Assembly (NCBI RefSeq): GCF_013030945.1
Contig: NZ_JABBXF010000058.1
Span: 1 to 64,000, forward strand
Length of the DNA: 64,000 nucleotides
DNA from: Streptomyces morookaense
Lineage (GTDB): Bacteria > Actinomycetota > Actinomycetes > Streptomycetales > Streptomycetaceae
Direction of reading: 5' to 3'
Shown here one piece after another: positions 61,984 to 64,000 of this stretch. Below the pieces are notes generated by a model. It was not told the origin of the DNA and ran no database searches. It saw only the letters and a list, made by a program, of their open reading frames with translations. Each line of letters starts with the position of its first letter. Position 1 is the stretch's first letter. The position numbers and the translations under genes are program-made.

Positions 61984-63720
61984 TCAGAGGGCGTAGCGGG
62001 TCTCGGCCAGCCGGTAGAGGCGGCGCCAGAACAGCCGGTTCGCGGCGACGACGTACAGGCTCATGGCGAAGATGCCCACCAGGATCTTCGGGAAGTTCCC
62101 GGTGGCGGTGGCTTCGGTGATGTAGGCGCCGAGTCCGGTCGCGGCCAGGTGGTGCTGTCCGTAGTCGACCACCTCGGCGACGATCGAGGCGTTCCACGCC
62201 CCGCCCGCAGCCGTGATGCCTCCGGTGACGTAGGACGGGAAGACGGCGGGCAGGATGAACTGCCGCCAGCGCAGCCACCCGCTCACCCGGAACGTCGTCA
62301 TCGCCTCCCGCAGATCGGACGGGATCGCCGAGGCGCCCGCGATGACGTTGAAGAGGATGTACCACTGTGCCCCCAGCGCCATCAGCAGGATCGCCCCGAA
62401 GTTCAGCGAGATGCCCAGCACGACGAAGACCGCTGTGGCGAAGGGGAAGAGAAAGTTCGCGGGGAAACTGGCCAGGACCTGGACGACCGGCTGGGCGAAC
62501 CGGGTCACCCGGGGATTCATCCCGATCCACACCCCGACCGGCACCCACACCAGCGTCGCGGCGATGGTGAGCACCACCACGCGGCCGAAGGTGGCCGCGC
62601 CCAGCGCCAGCGCGGAGCCGAACGCGCCGAAACCGACGTTCGCGTTCACATAGGTACAGGCTTTCCAGGCCCCGTAGGCGACGACCGCGCTGACCGCTCC
62701 GGCGAAGAACACGTCCCCGGTCCGCTCCCGGGCCGGCGACACTCCGATGGCGTGCTGGGCCAGCCCGAACGGCCGCGTCAGCCGGTCCAGCACGGGCCAG
62801 AGCGGCTTCAGGGGCCGCGCCAACAGCCGCGGCACCTGCGAGCGCCGCAGAAAGTCCAGCACAAGGCTGCGGGGATGCTCGGCGGCCCGGGACTCCTCGA
62901 CCCGGAACCGCTCCGACCAGGCGGTCACCGGCCGCCAGAACAGCACGTTGACGCCGATCACCAGGACGACCATCACCGCGATGGCGTTGCCCACCTTGCC
63001 CAGGTCCCCCTGGGCGATCGCGGCGGCGGCGTAGGACCCCATGCCGGGCAGCGCGAACTGGTGGTTGAGCACGGAGATGGACTCCGAAGCGGCCAGGAAG
63101 AACCAGGCTCCGCCGAAACTCATCATCCCGTTCCACACCAGCGGAATCACCCCGCTGGGCACGTCCAGCTGCCAGAACCGCTGCCACTTCGTCAGCCGCA
63201 TCACCCGGGCCGCTTCGTCGAGTTCCCGCGGCTGGGAGACCAGCGAGGCGTGGAAGGCGAACGTCATGTTCCATGCCATCGCTGTGAAGATCGCGAAGAT
63301 GGAGGCGCACTCCAGACCGAGCTCGGAACCCGGGAAGAGGCTGATGAACGCGGTGACCGTCACCGACAGGAATCCCAGGACGGGCACCGACTGCAGGATG
63401 TCCAGCACCGGCAGCAGGACTTTGTCCGCCCTGCGCAGCCGCGCCGCCGCCGTGGCGTACACAAAGGTGAACAGCACCGACGCGAGGAGAGCGACGAACA
63501 TGCGCAGCAGGGACCGCACCGCGTAGAAGGGCAGGTTCGACGGATCCGTCGACACCGCCTTGGGCGCCGTATTCGGCAGAAACGGCGCGTTGAGCGACGG
63601 AGCCAGCCGCAACAGCCCGTACAACAGTGCGACCAGAGCCGCCGCGACCACCAAGTCGACCCACCGCGACGGCGGCCGCCGCCATACTCTCCGGGAAGGG
63701 AATCCGCTCGTATCCGCCAT
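61984..63720 (-). CDS. Fused double permease of nitrate/sulfonate-type ABC transporter
   Basis: 578 residues containing two permease domains in one chain (about residues 65-265 and 355-575), each with an EAA-like loop (ELDEAARVMRLTKWQRFWQLDVPSG; DLREAMTTFRVSGWLRWRQFILP, both shortened). About 12 membrane segments. The ATPase follows directly. No solute-binding gene lies in the window, so the system may bind its substrate without one or use a distant one. ATG 63720. Confidence 0.88.
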   Translation of the reverse strand: MADTSGFPSRRVWRRPPSRWVDLVVAAALVALLYGLLRLAPSLNAPFLPNTAPKAVSTDPSNLPFYAVRSLLRMFVALLASVLFTFVYATAAARLRRADKVLLPVLDILQSVPVLGFLSVTVTAFISLFPGSELGLECASIFAIFTAMAWNMTFAFHASLVSQPRELDEAARVMRLTKWQRFWQLDVPSGVIPLVWNGMMSFGGAWFFLAASESISVLNHQFALPGMGSYAAAAIAQGDLGKVGNAIAVMVVLVIGVNVLFWRPVTAWSERFRVEESRAAEHPRSLVLDFLRRSQVPRLLARPLKPLWPVLDRLTRPFGLAQHAIGVSPARERTGDVFFAGAVSAVVAYGAWKACTYVNANVGFGAFGSALALGAATFGRVVVLTIAATLVWVPVGVWIGMNPRVTRFAQPVVQVLASFPANFLFPFATAVFVVLGISLNFGAILLMALGAQWYILFNVIAGASAIPSDLREAMTTFRVSGWLRWRQFILPAVFPSYVTGGITAAGGAWNASIVAEVVDYGQHHLAATGLGAYITEATATGNFPKILVGIFAMSLYVVAANRLFWRRLYRLAETRYAL

Positions 63721-63934
63721 CAGTCACCTCCGTGCTCTCCCGGCACGCCCGTTCCGGTCAGGAGATCACGCCAGGCAGAATTCCTGCCGCACCTCGGCTG
63801 CCAACACGTACGTGGCCGGCGGGGTGGCCCCGGTTCCGACGAGTTGGGGTGAGCCGGCCGTCCAAGGGGCCGGTCCGCTCCTTGCCGTGTCGTCCGGCGC
63901 CCGCATGCGCCCCGGCCGGGAGGAGGCGAGAGAC
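63721..63934. promoter_or_regulatory. Divergent region before the ABC permease and leader copy 2
   Basis: 214 nt. Holds the permease promoter, a GGCAG-GAATT-CTGCC stem-loop (63773-63787) and the palindrome CACGTACGTG (63805-63814). From about 63884 the sequence matches the upstream block of leader copy 1 with only a few differences, reading toward the right edge. Confidence 0.45.
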
Positions 63935-64000
63935 ATGGATGGCAGCAGTTGCAGCAGTCCGGGCCACAGTCGGCCCCGTATCCGTAAGTCTTCGCCGGCC
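63935..64000 (+). CDS. Leader peptide (copy 2 of 2), cut by window edge
   Basis: ATG 63935 after GGGAGGAGG gives 22 residues beginning MDGSSCSSPG and continuing HSRPRIRKSSPA, with no stop before the edge. Same start and RPRIR core as the copy at 42057. The downstream gene it would control lies outside the window. See the copy 1 entry for the comparison. Confidence 0.6.
   Translation, partial: MDGSSCSSPGHSRPRIRKSSPA

Noticed and set aside
63721..63934. Riboswitch before the ABC permease gene
   Set aside because: Checked by eye for TPP, cobalamin, SAM, Mn and guanidine-type core motifs on the minus strand; none matched. A covariance-model search would be decisive.
63758..63967. 69-codon minus-strand frame at the right edge
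   Set aside because: Antisense to leader copy 2 and without a ribosome site or family match.

Overview
The window is GC-rich DNA with the gene density, strong third-position GC bias, GTG/TTG starts and gene content of a Streptomyces or close relative. Markers include Lsr2, SARP-free accessory loci, XRE/DUF2690 membrane regulators, MmyB-type regulators and a modular-type PKS. Most genes sit in short 2- to 6-gene operons with 4-nt (ATGA/GTGA) or 1-nt (TGATG) stop/start overlaps.

Layout. 1-6188: the N-terminal two thirds of a type I polyketide synthase (KS-AT-DH-degenerate cMT, running off the left edge) facing away from a KAS III-like enzyme. 6183-9762: a secreted adenosine deaminase, a secreted TNT-type NAD glycohydrolase, and a fused kinase/phosphatase of the Pnkp type. 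9781-12050: a carboxylesterase and a PriA/HisA paralogue lacking a catalytic Asp. 12233-16048: a five-gene operon (TetR, PRD protein, YhfU, YhfT, phosphotriesterase-like protein) resembling part of the enterobacterial yhf locus. 16021-19764: ABC-F ATPase, family-5 uracil-DNA glycosylase, cation diffusion facilitator. 19866-27111: a GntR/UTRA regulator with a palindromic operator in front of a binding-protein ABC importer, a three-part HAD/Ig-like/EEP phosphatase fusion and an SMR transporter. 27112-33977: amidase plus membrane protein, acyl-CoA ligase, ATP-grasp and VIT1-ferritin proteins, LysR/DoxX. 34041-39656: tRNA-Ala, a pair of membrane-spanning XRE proteins, VOC, a two-component system and a CPBP protease.

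39718-49755: an orphan solute-binding protein, two VOC proteins, very small genes with a short leader peptide, a quinone reductase/MmyB pair, lsr2, a D,D-carboxypeptidase, tautomerase and hydrolase, and a TPR protein. 49822-56020: MerR, then LysR divergent from tdh-kbl (threonine to glycine), a terminator, a PPOX/F420 gene remnant ending in a 29-bp perfect inverted repeat, and a MerR-type promoter driving a double alpha/beta-hydrolase. 56091-64000: GNAT, Tat-exported phospholipase C family protein, SDR and zinc ADH, an SBP-less ABC system of the nitrate/sulfonate type, and a second copy of the short leader peptide at the right edge.

Most noteworthy: (1) a near-identical leader-peptide element occurs twice (minus strand at 42057-41977, plus strand from 63935), with differences between the copies concentrated at synonymous positions; (2) the importer/HAD-Ig-EEP operon with its GntR operator looks like a dedicated organophosphorus uptake and hydrolysis pathway; (3) the secreted NADase/adenosine deaminase pair; (4) the perfect inverted repeat that truncates a PPOX gene. 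No rRNA, CRISPR array, integrase, transposase or prophage genes were recognised.
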